Positions 48,421-57,783 of a DNA stretch of 64,000 nt are shown here, piece by piece. A model generated the notes under the pieces. That model saw only the letters and a list, made by a program, of their open reading frames with translations. It made no database searches and was not told the origin of the DNA. The position numbers and the translations under genes are program-made. Source of the stretch: Olsenella profusa F0195. GTDB lineage: Bacteria; Actinomycetota; Coriobacteriia; Coriobacteriales; Atopobiaceae. The stretch covers positions 84,675-148,674 of the forward strand of contig NZ_AWEZ01000073.1 of assembly GCF_000468755.1 (NCBI RefSeq), read 5' to 3'. Position 1 is the first letter of the stretch, and every line of letters begins with the position of its first letter.

Positions 48421-50028
48421 TCAGTAGTGCCTGCCGTAGCGACCGCCGCCGAAGCCGCGACCGCGGCTGCGCGACCCACTGAACAGCGAGCGCGTGGGCC
48501 TCTCGGTGGAGCGGGTGGGGTTGGGGACGATGCGCGCTCCGTCGTACTCGAACCCGTCCAGATCCCAGAGGGGCACGAGCTTCCTGGTGAAGTACTCGAT
48601 CTCGCGCAGGGGCGTGATCTCGTCCGGCGCCACGAAGGTGTAGGCCTGACCCGTCGCCCCCGCGCGTCCCGTGCGGCCGATGCGGTGGACGTAGTCCTCG
48701 GGGTCCATGGGCACGTCGAAGTTCACGACGGCGTCGATGCCGCTCACGTCGATGCCGCGGCTCATGACGTCGGTGGCCACGAGGACCTGCACCGTGCCCT
48801 TACGGAACCTCTCGAGCGCCCGCTCGCGGGCCTTCTGGGGACGGTCGGCATGCATGACGTCCACGGACACGCCCACATGCTTGAGCAGCGCCTCGAGCTC
48901 GTCCGCACGGTGCTTGGTACGACAGAAGACCAGCACGCGCTCGGGCCGTGTGCTGGCGGCGCCACCCGTCTTGAGGAGCTCCTGCAGGAGCTGGGCCTTC
49001 TGGCCCTGCGTCACGGGGCACAGGTGCTCCGCGACGGTGTCGGCCGTCTGGCCCACGCGTGCGATCTCGATGGTGACGGGGTCGCTCAGCATGGCGTCCA
49101 CGGTGCCCCTGATGGAGGGTGGGATGGTGGCGGAGAAGAGCAGGGTCTGGCGCTTTTTGGGGCAGGCGGCCACGATGCGGCGGACGCTGGGCCAGAACCC
49201 CATGTCGAGCATGCGGTCCGCCTCGTCGAGCACCAGGCACTGCACCTGGCCGAGGTCCACGTGACCATGATCCATGAGGTCGATGAGGCGCCCGGGTGTG
49301 GCCACGAGCAGGTCACAGCCCGCCTCGAGCTCACGGATCTGCCGCTCGAACTTGGTGCCGCCCCTGACCACCACGGCACGCTGCCCGGTGTGCTCGCACA
49401 CCACCGAGACGACGTCCTCGATCTGGGACGCCAGCTCACGCGTGGGGGTCACCACCAGGGCAAAGGGGCCAAAGGGATGGGCATGGGGGTCCCGCGTGCG
49501 TATGGGGGCGCCCTTGTCGGCGTGCTTGCGCCCACGCCTGCGCTTACGTGCCGGGTGGGGCTCCTCGGCATCGGATGCCGTGGGGGCGCTCGCCTGCTGT
49601 GTCTGCGGGGACGCGGCGTCCCCCGACGAACGCTTGTGATGGCGCCTGCGCCGACGCCTTGGCTTCGAGGGCGTTCCGTCTGCGTCCAAGCTGTGGGAGA
49701 TGGATGCGTCGTCCCCCACGGCGTCGGCTAGGACGTCGGGGCCGGTGGCGTCATGACGCCCGTCCTTGCGCTCCTGTGCGTCTGCGGCCATCGCCCGCGC
49801 CTGCTCCTCGCGCGCCGTGCGCGAGGCCGCCTCGATGACCTGCAGTATGGGGAGGGCAAAGGCGGCCGTCTTGCCCGTGCCCGTCTGCGCGGAGGCAATG
49901 ACGTCGCGTCCGGCAAGCACCTGGGGGATGGCCTGTGCCTGGACGGGGGTTGGCGTGGTGAAGCCGAGGGCACGGACGCCTTCAAGGATGTGCTCGTTGA
50001 GCCCGAGCTGGGCAAAGTCATATTCCAT
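48421..50028 (-). CDS. DEAD-box RNA helicase with a large basic insertion
   Basis: A 535-residue helicase with the Q motif (FTTPTPVQAQAIPQVL), Walker A (AQTGTGKTAAF), PTRELA, LVLDEADRMLDMGF, SAT and HRIGRTGRAG motifs. Between motif I and motif Ia, residues about 70-187, lies an insertion roughly 95 residues longer than usual, with two Arg/Lys clusters (KPRRRRRRHHKR at 122-133; RKRRRGRKH at 161-169). The C-terminus is a Gly/Arg-rich tail (about 25 residues). It probably remodels rRNA or structured mRNA; no strong ribosome binding site precedes its start. Confidence 0.9.
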   Translation of the reverse strand: MEYDFAQLGLNEHILEGVRALGFTTPTPVQAQAIPQVLAGRDVIASAQTGTGKTAAFALPILQVIEAASRTAREEQARAMAADAQERKDGRHDATGPDVLADAVGDDASISHSLDADGTPSKPRRRRRRHHKRSSGDAASPQTQQASAPTASDAEEPHPARKRRRGRKHADKGAPIRTRDPHAHPFGPFALVVTPTRELASQIEDVVSVVCEHTGQRAVVVRGGTKFERQIRELEAGCDLLVATPGRLIDLMDHGHVDLGQVQCLVLDEADRMLDMGFWPSVRRIVAACPKKRQTLLFSATIPPSIRGTVDAMLSDPVTIEIARVGQTADTVAEHLCPVTQGQKAQLLQELLKTGGAASTRPERVLVFCRTKHRADELEALLKHVGVSVDVMHADRPQKARERALERFRKGTVQVLVATDVMSRGIDVSGIDAVVNFDVPMDPEDYVHRIGRTGRAGATGQAYTFVAPDEITPLREIEYFTRKLVPLWDLDGFEYDGARIVPNPTRSTERPTRSLFSGSRSRGRGFGGGRYGRHY

Positions 50029-50163
50029 GATATCCAGTATCGCCCAACTGGCCCCTTTCTGCACGGGACAGGCGCAGCGTCTGCCCCGCCGTTTGCCGAC
50101 GGGGGCGATGTCCTCACATTCTCCCTGGTAGAGTATGGCTAGACCTTTGATTGGGGGCATGGT

Positions 50164-50835
50164 ATGTCCATGAAGCTGCAACTCACGCTCGACTCTCCCA
50201 GCGTGGAGGATTGTCTTGACCTCGTGCTGGCCACGCGCGACTACGTCGATACCGTCGAGGTTGGCTATCCGCTTCTGGTGGAGGAGGGGCTGTCGCTCGT
50301 GCATCACGTCAAGCATGCCTTTCCGAAGAAGACAGTCCTGGCAGACGTCAAGATCTTCCACAGTGGCGGATATGTCGCACGGAAGTGCTTCGAGCGCGGG
50401 GCCGATGTCGTGACGGTGCTGGGCCTTGCATCCGACGAGACGTTTCGTGCCGTGCTGGATGTGGCCCATGAGCACGGTGGATCCGTGGTCGGCGACCTGG
50501 CGGGTACGGAGAGCCCCGTTGCCCGGGCGCTCGAGCTCGAGGTCCTGGGCGTTGGGGAGGTCGTGGTTCCCTCGGGGCTTGGCGTCGACGGCAACGAGTT
50601 GAGCGAGGTGGCCGACCTGGGCGAGCAGCCCACGGATGACATGCCCCTCCGCAGGCTGCTTGACCTCAACGAGCAGCTGTCAACCACACGCACGGCCGTC
50701 GTGGGTCACATCGGCCTGGACAACATCGATGACGTGGTAGCCGCCCGACCCTCCACCATCCTCGTGGGCCGTGCCATCGTGGCGGCACAGGATCCGCGCG
50801 CCTCCGCTGCCGCACTCAAGGCGCACATGCGGTAG
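50164..50835 (+). CDS. 3-hexulose-6-phosphate synthase-like protein (OMP decarboxylase superfamily)
   Basis: A 223-residue TIM barrel. The catalytic motif of the HPS/KGPDC group is present as LADVKIFHSGGY, with the N-terminus KLQLTLDSPSVEDCL and VEVGYPLLVEEGL. HPS joins formaldehyde to ribulose 5-phosphate; close relatives decarboxylate 3-keto-gulonate 6-phosphate. The partner isomerase (PHI) is not adjacent, so a role in formaldehyde handling or in making pentose phosphate by the reverse reaction is possible but unproven. Confidence 0.8.
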   Translation: MSMKLQLTLDSPSVEDCLDLVLATRDYVDTVEVGYPLLVEEGLSLVHHVKHAFPKKTVLADVKIFHSGGYVARKCFERGADVVTVLGLASDETFRAVLDVAHEHGGSVVGDLAGTESPVARALELEVLGVGEVVVPSGLGVDGNELSEVADLGEQPTDDMPLRRLLDLNEQLSTTRTAVVGHIGLDNIDDVVAARPSTILVGRAIVAAQDPRASAAALKAHMR

Positions 50836-50848
50836 GGCGCTCGGCGCG

Positions 50849-51820
50849 CTATCCCTCGAACTTGTCGACCATGCCGTCGGAGTCAGCGCGCAGGGAGGCG
50901 ATCTCCTTGGGGATGCGTTCGCGCTCATAGGGCGTCATCTGATACACCCAGTTGAGCCAGTTGCGATACAGCAGGTTGGCATGTGCCCGCCAGGTGAAGG
51001 GCGGCTGCCTCTCGGGATCATCGCCAGGGAAGTAGTTCTCAGGTACGCGAATGGGCAGGCCCTTGCGAAAGTCGCGCCAGAACTCCTTGGCCAACGTGTC
51101 GCGCCCATACTCGAGGTGGCCAGTCACATAGACCTCGTGGAAGTCGCGCGTGGCCAGGATGGACGGACCGGTCTTGAAGCTCTCGGAGAGCACGTGGAGC
51201 TCGGGGTGCTGGGCGAGCATGGACGTGTCGATGGCGGCATGGCGTGAGTGGGGCACGTTATGCACCTCGTCAAACCCGTTGGTGAGGAAGTTGTACTCAT
51301 CGCAGAGGCGCTGCTGGAACACGCCAAAGAGCTTGGAGGGAAGCTGGCGCACGGGGATGCCATACAGGTGCCAGAGGCCGGCGAACGCCCCCCAGCACAG
51401 GTACATGGTGGAGAGCACGTGCCCCTGCGACCAGTCGATGATCTCGCAGAGCTCGTCCCAGTAGTCCACGTCATCGAAGGGCAGCTGTTCCAGGGGCGCG
51501 CCCGTGATGATCATGCCGTCGTAGTTCTTGTCCTGGTACCTCTCAAAGGTGTCGTAGAACTTTACCAGGTGGTCATGCGAGACGTGCGTTGCCTCGTGGG
51601 TGGAGACGCGCATGAAGTCGCAGTCCACCTGCAGGGGTGACTTGGAGATGAGGCGCAGGATCTGCGTCTCGGTCTCCACCTTGGTGGGCATGAGGTTGAG
51701 GATGACCACGTCGAGCGGCCTGATCTCCTGCCGGTCGGCAGCCTCCTCCTCAAGCGCGAAGATGCGCTCCTGATGCAGGGTCTGCTTGGCGGGCAGGCCA
51801 TCCGGAATGTTGATGGGCAT
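50849..51820 (-). CDS. metA: Homoserine O-acyltransferase (MetA family), predicted acetyl-CoA specific
   Basis: A 323-residue MetA-type enzyme for the first step of methionine synthesis from homoserine. The acyl-enzyme cysteine is C142 (LCWGAFAGLW) and the catalytic pair is H235 and E237 (GHLEYG). Residue 111 is Glu in GAPLEQLPF; in this family Glu111 goes with acetyl-CoA and Gly111 with succinyl-CoA. The start at 51820 matches family numbering exactly. It is convergent with the HPS-like gene. Confidence 0.92.
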   Translation of the reverse strand: MPINIPDGLPAKQTLHQERIFALEEEAADRQEIRPLDVVILNLMPTKVETETQILRLISKSPLQVDCDFMRVSTHEATHVSHDHLVKFYDTFERYQDKNYDGMIITGAPLEQLPFDDVDYWDELCEIIDWSQGHVLSTMYLCWGAFAGLWHLYGIPVRQLPSKLFGVFQQRLCDEYNFLTNGFDEVHNVPHSRHAAIDTSMLAQHPELHVLSESFKTGPSILATRDFHEVYVTGHLEYGRDTLAKEFWRDFRKGLPIRVPENYFPGDDPERQPPFTWRAHANLLYRNWLNWVYQMTPYERERIPKEIASLRADSDGMVDKFEG

Positions 51821-51982
51821 GAATGGCTCCGGTCTCTTGCGTGTGACACCCATCAAGGATACCCGACCGCAGGTGCCTCGCCGTCGATGCGTTTCCATCG
51901 ACGGGCCCGCGGGTGGCACGGCACAAGGCCCCGTCCGCCTTCTGGAGTCGCTCTGGTGGGGCCGAGCGTCGCGCGCTGCGTC

Positions 51983-53827
51983 CTATTCCACGGTCACGCT
52001 CTTCGCAAGGTTGCGTGGCTTGTCAACGTCGAGCCCCTTGGCCTTGGCCACGAAGCGCGCAAGCATCTGCAGGTGGACGACCGCAACGATGGGCACGAGG
52101 TACTCGTTCATGGGCGGTACCCACAGCACGTGCTCGCACATCTTGGCAACCTGCTCGTCGCCATCGGTGGCGAGCGCCACGACGGTTGCCCCACGGGCGA
52201 TGGACTCCTGGATGTTGGAGACGGTCTTGTCATGGACGTGGTCGGCCGGCACGATGGCAAGGACGGGGAAGCCGGTCTCGAGCAGGGCGATGGGACCATG
52301 CTTCATCTCCCCGGCGGGGTAGGCCTCGGCATGGACGTAGGCGATCTCCTTCATCTTGAGGGCACCCTCGTAGGCGGTCGTGGAGTTGGTGCCACGGCCC
52401 AGGTAGAGCGCCGACTGGGCGCCCCTGAAGATGCGCACGGCCTGCTTGTCCTGCCAGCTGCGGCCGAAGACCTCGCGGATGAGGTCGGGCACGCGCTCGA
52501 GCTCGTGGTACACGTCCTCGACCTCGGGCAGCTCCAGCGAGCCGTTGGCAAGGCCGAGCCTGAGGGCAAAGAGGGCACAGGCGACCATCTGAGCCGTGTA
52601 GGCCTTGGTCGAGGCGACGGCGACCTCGGGGCCAGCCTGCACGTAGATGGTGCCGTCGGACTCGCGTGCGGCGCTGGAGCCCAGCACGTTCGTGACGGCG
52701 AAGGTGCGGCAGCCCATGGCCTTGAGGCGTCGGGCGGCCGCCAGGGTGTCCGCCGTCTCGCCGGACTGCGTGATGATGAGGCAGAGCGTGTGGTCGGTGA
52801 TCAGGACGTCGGAGTAGTTGAACTCGGACGCGTACTCAACGGAGACGAAGACCCGGGCCCAGTGCTCGATCATGCTCTTTGCGATGAGCCCCACGTTGTA
52901 GGACGTGCCACAGGCAATGACGTAGATGCGGTCGATGGCCGACATCTCCCGGTTGCCCATGGCGAGCTCGTCCATCTCGATGCCATGCTCGCTGAGGCGT
53001 CCCTGCAGGAGACGGGCGATGGCCTCGGGCTGCTCGGAGATCTCCTTTTCCATGAAGTCGGAGTACCCGCCGAGCGTGGCCGCCGACGCGTCCCAGTCGA
53101 TGCCGAGGGTGTCTACCTCGCGCACGGGCTCGCCTTGGGCGTTGGTGATCTGGACGGTGCCGTCCTCAGAGAGCAGGGCGATGTCATCGTCGTCGAGCTG
53201 GATGACCTCGTTCGTCACGCTGGCCAGGGGCATGACGTCGGAGGCGGCGTAGGCGCCGTCGTCGGTGGTGGCCACGACGAGTGGCGACCCCTTGCGGGTG
53301 ACGACGATCGTGCCGGGCATGTCGGCGCAGGTGACGGCGAGCGCCCAGGCGCCCTCGAGACGAGCGGTCGTGTTGCGCAGCGCGAGCACCATGTCGCCCT
53401 TGGCCGGACCGTTCCAGGCGTCCTCGAAGAGGTGCGCCACGACCTCGGTGTCCGTGTCGCTCTTGAACTCATGGCCCTCGGCTATGAGCTGGGCGCGGAG
53501 CTCCTCGAAGTTCTCGATGATGCCGTTGTGCACCACGGCGATCTTGCCGTCGCAGCTGGTGTGCGGGTGGGCGTTGCGATCTGAGGGGGCGCCATGGGTG
53601 GCCCAGCGGGTGTGGCCGATGCCACAGGTCCCCACGAGGTTGGCGGACTCGCACCGGTCGCGCAGCGTGGCCACGCGTCCGGCGCACTTGACGACATGGA
53701 GGTTCCCGGCAGGGGAGAGGATGGCCACGCCCGCCGAGTCATAGCCCCGGTACTCGAGCGTCTGGAGGCCGTCAAGCAGCCATGTGACCGCCTGGTTCTT
53801 TCCCGTGTACCCAACGACACCACACAT
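51983..53827 (-). CDS. glmS: Glutamine--fructose-6-phosphate aminotransferase
   Basis: A 614-residue enzyme making glucosamine 6-phosphate for peptidoglycan. It begins MCGVVGYTG, with the glutaminase cysteine at position 2, and has TLEYRGYDSAGVAI and GIGHTRWATHGAPS. Two SIS domains follow and the C-terminus DKPRNLAKSVTVE is canonical. AGGAGGACGAAC precedes the start. The leader contains a hairpin (53877-53884 with 53889-53896) but no recognisable glmS ribozyme. Confidence 0.96.
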   Translation of the reverse strand: MCGVVGYTGKNQAVTWLLDGLQTLEYRGYDSAGVAILSPAGNLHVVKCAGRVATLRDRCESANLVGTCGIGHTRWATHGAPSDRNAHPHTSCDGKIAVVHNGIIENFEELRAQLIAEGHEFKSDTDTEVVAHLFEDAWNGPAKGDMVLALRNTTARLEGAWALAVTCADMPGTIVVTRKGSPLVVATTDDGAYAASDVMPLASVTNEVIQLDDDDIALLSEDGTVQITNAQGEPVREVDTLGIDWDASAATLGGYSDFMEKEISEQPEAIARLLQGRLSEHGIEMDELAMGNREMSAIDRIYVIACGTSYNVGLIAKSMIEHWARVFVSVEYASEFNYSDVLITDHTLCLIITQSGETADTLAAARRLKAMGCRTFAVTNVLGSSAARESDGTIYVQAGPEVAVASTKAYTAQMVACALFALRLGLANGSLELPEVEDVYHELERVPDLIREVFGRSWQDKQAVRIFRGAQSALYLGRGTNSTTAYEGALKMKEIAYVHAEAYPAGEMKHGPIALLETGFPVLAIVPADHVHDKTVSNIQESIARGATVVALATDGDEQVAKMCEHVLWVPPMNEYLVPIVAVVHLQMLARFVAKAKGLDVDKPRNLAKSVTVE

Positions 53828-53994
53828 GTTCGTCCTCCTATAGGTTACGCATCCACGGCTCATGGCACCGAGGGGCCATGGCAGCGGCCTGCCATGCCAG
53901 CCCCACGCGCATCAGTGTGCCTTCATGATAAGGCCTCCTCCGCAGCCGACGACGACAATCAAGGGGAATCGACGAGACGACGGCCTTGACGGGA

Positions 53995-54022
53995 GGCCCG
54001 GCGCCCGAGCGGGCACCGGGCC
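53995..54022 (-). terminator. Terminator-like hairpin after the PTS IICBA gene
   Basis: GGCCCGGCGCCC (53995-54006) pairs with GGGCACCGGGCC (54011-54022), twelve pairs with one G-U, loop of four. It lies 37 bases after the PTS stop on the minus strand and separates it from glmS. Few Ts follow. Confidence 0.6.
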
Positions 54023-54059
54023 AACCCTCCCTCTGCCTGTGGGACCTGCAGGGGCGTGC

Positions 54060-55934
54060 CTATCCGAGCACCCTGAGGAACTCGTCTGTGCTTGCGATCT
54101 GGCGGAGCTTGTCGGCCTGCGCCTCGTCGGAGAGGGCGTCGGCTATCTTTGCGAGCACCTGCAGGTGCTCGTCCCCCTTGCCGGCGATGCCAAAGAGGAC
54201 GTAGGCCCTCTCGCCATCGAAGTCGATGCCGTCGGGATACTGCAGGGCGACCACGCCCGTCCTTTGCACGTGCCTCTTCGCCTCGTTGGTGCCGTGGGGG
54301 ATGGCGATGCCGTTGCCAATGTAGACGCTGACCTCATGGTCGCGCTCGACCATGGCGTCGACGTAGTCCTCGCTGACGTAGCCACGGTCCACGAGGAGCT
54401 TCCCGCAGGCGCGGATGGCGCTCTCGCGATCGGTGGAGGCGTTGCCGAGGACGATGTCGTCTGCGGTGATCGTCCAGGCGTCGGTCTCCGAGGAGCGTTC
54501 GATGGCAGCGGAGGCGGCGTTCGTGGCGGCCACGGCGGCATGCTGCATCTGGTAGTTGGTGGTGAGCTGCGTCTGCAGGGCGTCGAGCGCGGGGTCGTTG
54601 AGGAAGTTGCCGATGACCACGAACTGGGCGGTCACAGGGGCGCTCGTGCGGGCGCGCTCGGCGAGCATCTTCTGGCACACGATGACGTCCGCGTCCGTGG
54701 GAATATCGTCCACGGAGGCATGCTCGACCTTGATGTCGGGACGGATGGCGTTGATGCGCCTGAGGAAGCGCGTCGCACCCATCGCGGAGGACCCCATGCC
54801 CGCATCGCAGGCGAAGACGATCTTGGAGATGGAGCTCATGGCGCGTGCGGTGGGATCGACGACGACCTCGGTGGCCCCAGCGTCCCGCGCGGTGTCGCTG
54901 CCGTCATCGCTGATGCTCGCAGTGGACGAGCGGACGAAGGGGGCGGACACGAAGAACGACACGACCGCGGCCAGGGCGACGTCGAGGATGATGAGCAGCA
55001 CCTGGCTCTTGGGTGCCATGGAGGCGAAGGCGATGATGGAGCCAGGCGATGCCGGCCCCACGAGGCCCAGGCCAAAGATGGTGGAGAACAGGATGGCAAC
55101 GAGGTTGCCGGCGATGGGGCCGATGATGACCTTGGGGTTCATGAGCACGTAGGGGAAGTAGATCTCATGGATGCCGCCCAGGAACTGGATGATGATGGCG
55201 CCGGGGGCGGACTGCTTGGTGGTCGTGTCACGGCAGAGGATGGCATAGGCGAGGAGCATGCCCACGCCAGGGCCGGGGTTTGACTCGAGCATGAACATGA
55301 TGGACTGGCCGGCCGTCTTGACCTGCTCGGTGCCGATGGGGACGAAGATGCCGTTGCCGATGGCGTTGTTGAGGAAGAGCACCTTGGCGGGCTCGATGAA
55401 GATCGCCAGAAGCGGCATGAGGCCATAGGTCACGAGCACCTGGACGCCCGCCTGCAGCATGACGAGGATGATGCCCATGAAGGGCCCGATGGCGTAGAAG
55501 CCGGCGACGGCGAGTGCCAGGCCGATGAGGCCAAGCGAGAAGTTGTCCACGAGCATCTCGAGGCCCGCGGGCTTCCAGGTGGCTGCCCAGGCGTCCCACT
55601 TCCTGATGATCCAGCCGGCAAGCGGCCCCATGAGCATGGCGCCCATGAGCATGGTGTAGTCGGTGCCCATGATGGCGCCAAAGACGGCGATGGCCCCGAT
55701 GACCCTACCGCGCCTGCCGGCGATGGCGTAGCCACCCTGCCCGGCGATGAGCACCGGGATGAGGTACTTGAGCATGGGCGAGACGATGGTTGCCAGCTGG
55801 GCGTTGGGAATCCATCCCGTCTCGATGAAGAGGGCCGTCAGAAAGCCCCATGCAATGAAGGCGCCGATGTTTGGCATGACCATCCCCGATAGGAACTTGC
55901 CAAACTTCGACACCCCTTCCCGTGCGTTTGCCAT
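54060..55934 (-). CDS. PTS mannitol-type IICBA transporter
   Basis: A 624-residue three-domain PTS protein. The IIC domain (about 1-340) starts VSKFGKFLSGMVMPNIGAFI, as in MtlA. The IIB domain has the phosphocysteine C376 in FACDAGMGSSAMGATR. The IIA domain has the phosphohistidine H547 in GIAIPHGTNEAK. AGGAGAGGA is placed just before the ATG. Transport of a hexitol such as mannitol or glucitol is expected; no mannitol-1-phosphate dehydrogenase follows, but a different sugar-phosphate dehydrogenase is divergent from it. Confidence 0.9.
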   Translation of the reverse strand: MANAREGVSKFGKFLSGMVMPNIGAFIAWGFLTALFIETGWIPNAQLATIVSPMLKYLIPVLIAGQGGYAIAGRRGRVIGAIAVFGAIMGTDYTMLMGAMLMGPLAGWIIRKWDAWAATWKPAGLEMLVDNFSLGLIGLALAVAGFYAIGPFMGIILVMLQAGVQVLVTYGLMPLLAIFIEPAKVLFLNNAIGNGIFVPIGTEQVKTAGQSIMFMLESNPGPGVGMLLAYAILCRDTTTKQSAPGAIIIQFLGGIHEIYFPYVLMNPKVIIGPIAGNLVAILFSTIFGLGLVGPASPGSIIAFASMAPKSQVLLIILDVALAAVVSFFVSAPFVRSSTASISDDGSDTARDAGATEVVVDPTARAMSSISKIVFACDAGMGSSAMGATRFLRRINAIRPDIKVEHASVDDIPTDADVIVCQKMLAERARTSAPVTAQFVVIGNFLNDPALDALQTQLTTNYQMQHAAVAATNAASAAIERSSETDAWTITADDIVLGNASTDRESAIRACGKLLVDRGYVSEDYVDAMVERDHEVSVYIGNGIAIPHGTNEAKRHVQRTGVVALQYPDGIDFDGERAYVLFGIAGKGDEHLQVLAKIADALSDEAQADKLRQIASTDEFLRVLG

Positions 55935-56378
55935 TCCTCTCTCCTTTCCTCTCCTGCTGTCGTTGACCCCTGTCCCACCAGGGGCTTGGGGCACCCTCGT
56001 GCCTTGGGCGGCACCCGAATCCCTGTGTGCGCGGGTGGTCCCATCCCTCGCCATTGAATTGCTATACAAAAGCCAATACTGTTGAAAGAGAATCTATTGT
56101 TTTAGAAACAAAAGTACAAGTACAGGAGCACCGGAGCGCCACGAACGGTAGATTAGTGGGCGTAAACGGTAAAATTCCAGCAAAGTTATACTTTTTGAAA
56201 TAGGTGTTGACAGAGGCTCGCATCCTGGTATCGTAAATCATGACTTTTGAAACAAAAGTATTCTGCGCCAGGGAGGGGCGCAGGGTGCGTCTCCGGTTTC
56301 AGGGTCGGTTCAAGCTGCGCGGAAGCATCAGGGCGCGGCATACGGTCTGTCTGGGCAAGAGCCAAGGAGGAAACGGAA
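55935..56378. promoter_or_regulatory. Divergent promoter region with DeoR-type operators
   Basis: Three related sites lie in an AT-rich zone: GTTTTAGAAACAAAAGTA (56099-56116), a partial copy ACTTTTTGAAATAG (56190-56203), and the perfect palindrome ACTTTTG-AAA-CAAAAGT (56243-56259). A promoter for the right-hand gene is TTGACA (56207-56212), 16 bases, TATCGT (56229-56234). The best operator therefore sits at its transcription start. The DeoR protein encoded at 57784 is the likely ligand. No gene in this gap. Confidence 0.75.
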
Positions 56379-57644
56379 ATGAGGGCAAAGGCGGCACGGC
56401 TTCACGGGGCCAACGACATCCGGATAGATGAGTTCGAGCTCCCCGAGATCAGGGACGATGAGATGCTCGTCAAGGTGGTCTCCGACTCCATCTGCATGTC
56501 CACCTACAAGATGGCCATCCTCGGCACCGAGCACAAGCGTGTCCATGCGGACGTGGCGGATCACCCCGCCATCACCGGTCACGAGTTTGCCGGTGACATC
56601 GTCAAGGTGGGGGCCAAGTATGCGGACAGGTACCGGCCCGGCCAGAAGTTCACGATCCAGCCCGCCATCAACTACAAGGGTTCCATGGACTCGCCCGGCT
56701 ACTCCTACGAGTTCTGCGGCGGCGATGCCACCTACTGCATCATCCCCCAGGAGGTCTTTGCCACGGACTGCTTCCTCGTCTACGAGGGGGAGGCCTACTA
56801 CCAGGCGTCGCTGGCCGAGCCCATGAGCTGCTCGATCGGCGCCTTCCATGCGGCCTACCACACCAAGATGGGTGTCTACACCCATGACATGGGCATCGTC
56901 GAGGGGGGCAGCCTTGCCATCATGGCCGGGGCCGGCCCCATGGGCCTCGGGGCGCTCACCTATGCCCTTCACTGCGACCGCAGGCCCGGCCTCGTCACCG
57001 TGACCGACATCGACCAGGAGCGTCTCGACCGTGCGGCGGCGCTCTTCCCGCCTGCCGACGTCAAGGAGCGGGACGGCATCGACCTGCACTTTGTGAACAC
57101 GGGTGTCGTCGGGGATCCCGTCAGGGCCCTGCGTGACCTCACGGGTGGCAAGGGGTACGATGACGTGCTCTGCTACGCCCCCGTCAGGCAGGTCGTCAAC
57201 CAGTCGAGCCTCATCCTGGGCCGCGACGGCTGCCTCAACTTCTTTGCCGGGCCCACCGACAGGCGGTTCTCTGCCGAGATAAACTTCTACGAGGTTCACT
57301 ATGGCTCCCAGCATGTCATGGGAACCACGGGTGGCAACACCGCGGACGAGATCGAGTCCCTTGAGCTCACGGCGGCGGGGCGCCTCGATCCCGCCGTCAT
57401 GGTCACCCACATCGGCGGCCTGGACGCGGCGCCTCAGACCACGCTCGACCTTCCCAAGATCCCCGGTGGCAAGAAGCTCATCTACACCCATATGGACATG
57501 CCCCTCGTTGCCCTGGACGACCTGCGCGGCAAGGCTGGCGAGGATGGGCGCTACGGAAGGCTCGCCGACCTCGTCAAGGCGCACAATGGTCTGTGGAATC
57601 CCGAGGCAGAGCGCTTCCTGCTGGAAAACTGGGCGCAGGACTAG
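56379..57644 (+). CDS. L-sorbose-1-phosphate reductase-like zinc-binding dehydrogenase
   Basis: A 421-residue medium-chain dehydrogenase, longer than usual, matching the SorE group. Seen are DSICMSTYKMAILG (catalytic region), GHEFAGDIVKVG, a Rossmann motif GAGPMGLGALTYAL, and MGTTGGNTADEIESL. SorE reduces L-sorbose 1-phosphate to glucitol 6-phosphate. AAGGAGGAAACGGAA precedes the ATG. With the divergent hexitol PTS it would link glucitol- and ketose-phosphate pools; the true substrate is open. Confidence 0.78.
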   Translation: MRAKAARLHGANDIRIDEFELPEIRDDEMLVKVVSDSICMSTYKMAILGTEHKRVHADVADHPAITGHEFAGDIVKVGAKYADRYRPGQKFTIQPAINYKGSMDSPGYSYEFCGGDATYCIIPQEVFATDCFLVYEGEAYYQASLAEPMSCSIGAFHAAYHTKMGVYTHDMGIVEGGSLAIMAGAGPMGLGALTYALHCDRRPGLVTVTDIDQERLDRAAALFPPADVKERDGIDLHFVNTGVVGDPVRALRDLTGGKGYDDVLCYAPVRQVVNQSSLILGRDGCLNFFAGPTDRRFSAEINFYEVHYGSQHVMGTTGGNTADEIESLELTAAGRLDPAVMVTHIGGLDAAPQTTLDLPKIPGGKKLIYTHMDMPLVALDDLRGKAGEDGRYGRLADLVKAHNGLWNPEAERFLLENWAQD

Positions 57645-57783
57645 TCGATGGACTGCCGGGGGGTCGCGACCTCGGTGGTCAGCCCTGATCCCGTCGGTGT
57701 GACCATGCCGCTGCGCTACCATGGAAGCTCATGGGCGCAGCGGCTTTTGTCGCGCACGGGGCGTGTCTGGGGGTTCTTGGGAC

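Noticed and set aside
53828..54059. glmS ribozyme in the leader of glmS
   Set aside because: The leader has a small hairpin but none of the conserved core sequence of the ribozyme, and the class is mainly Firmicutes.
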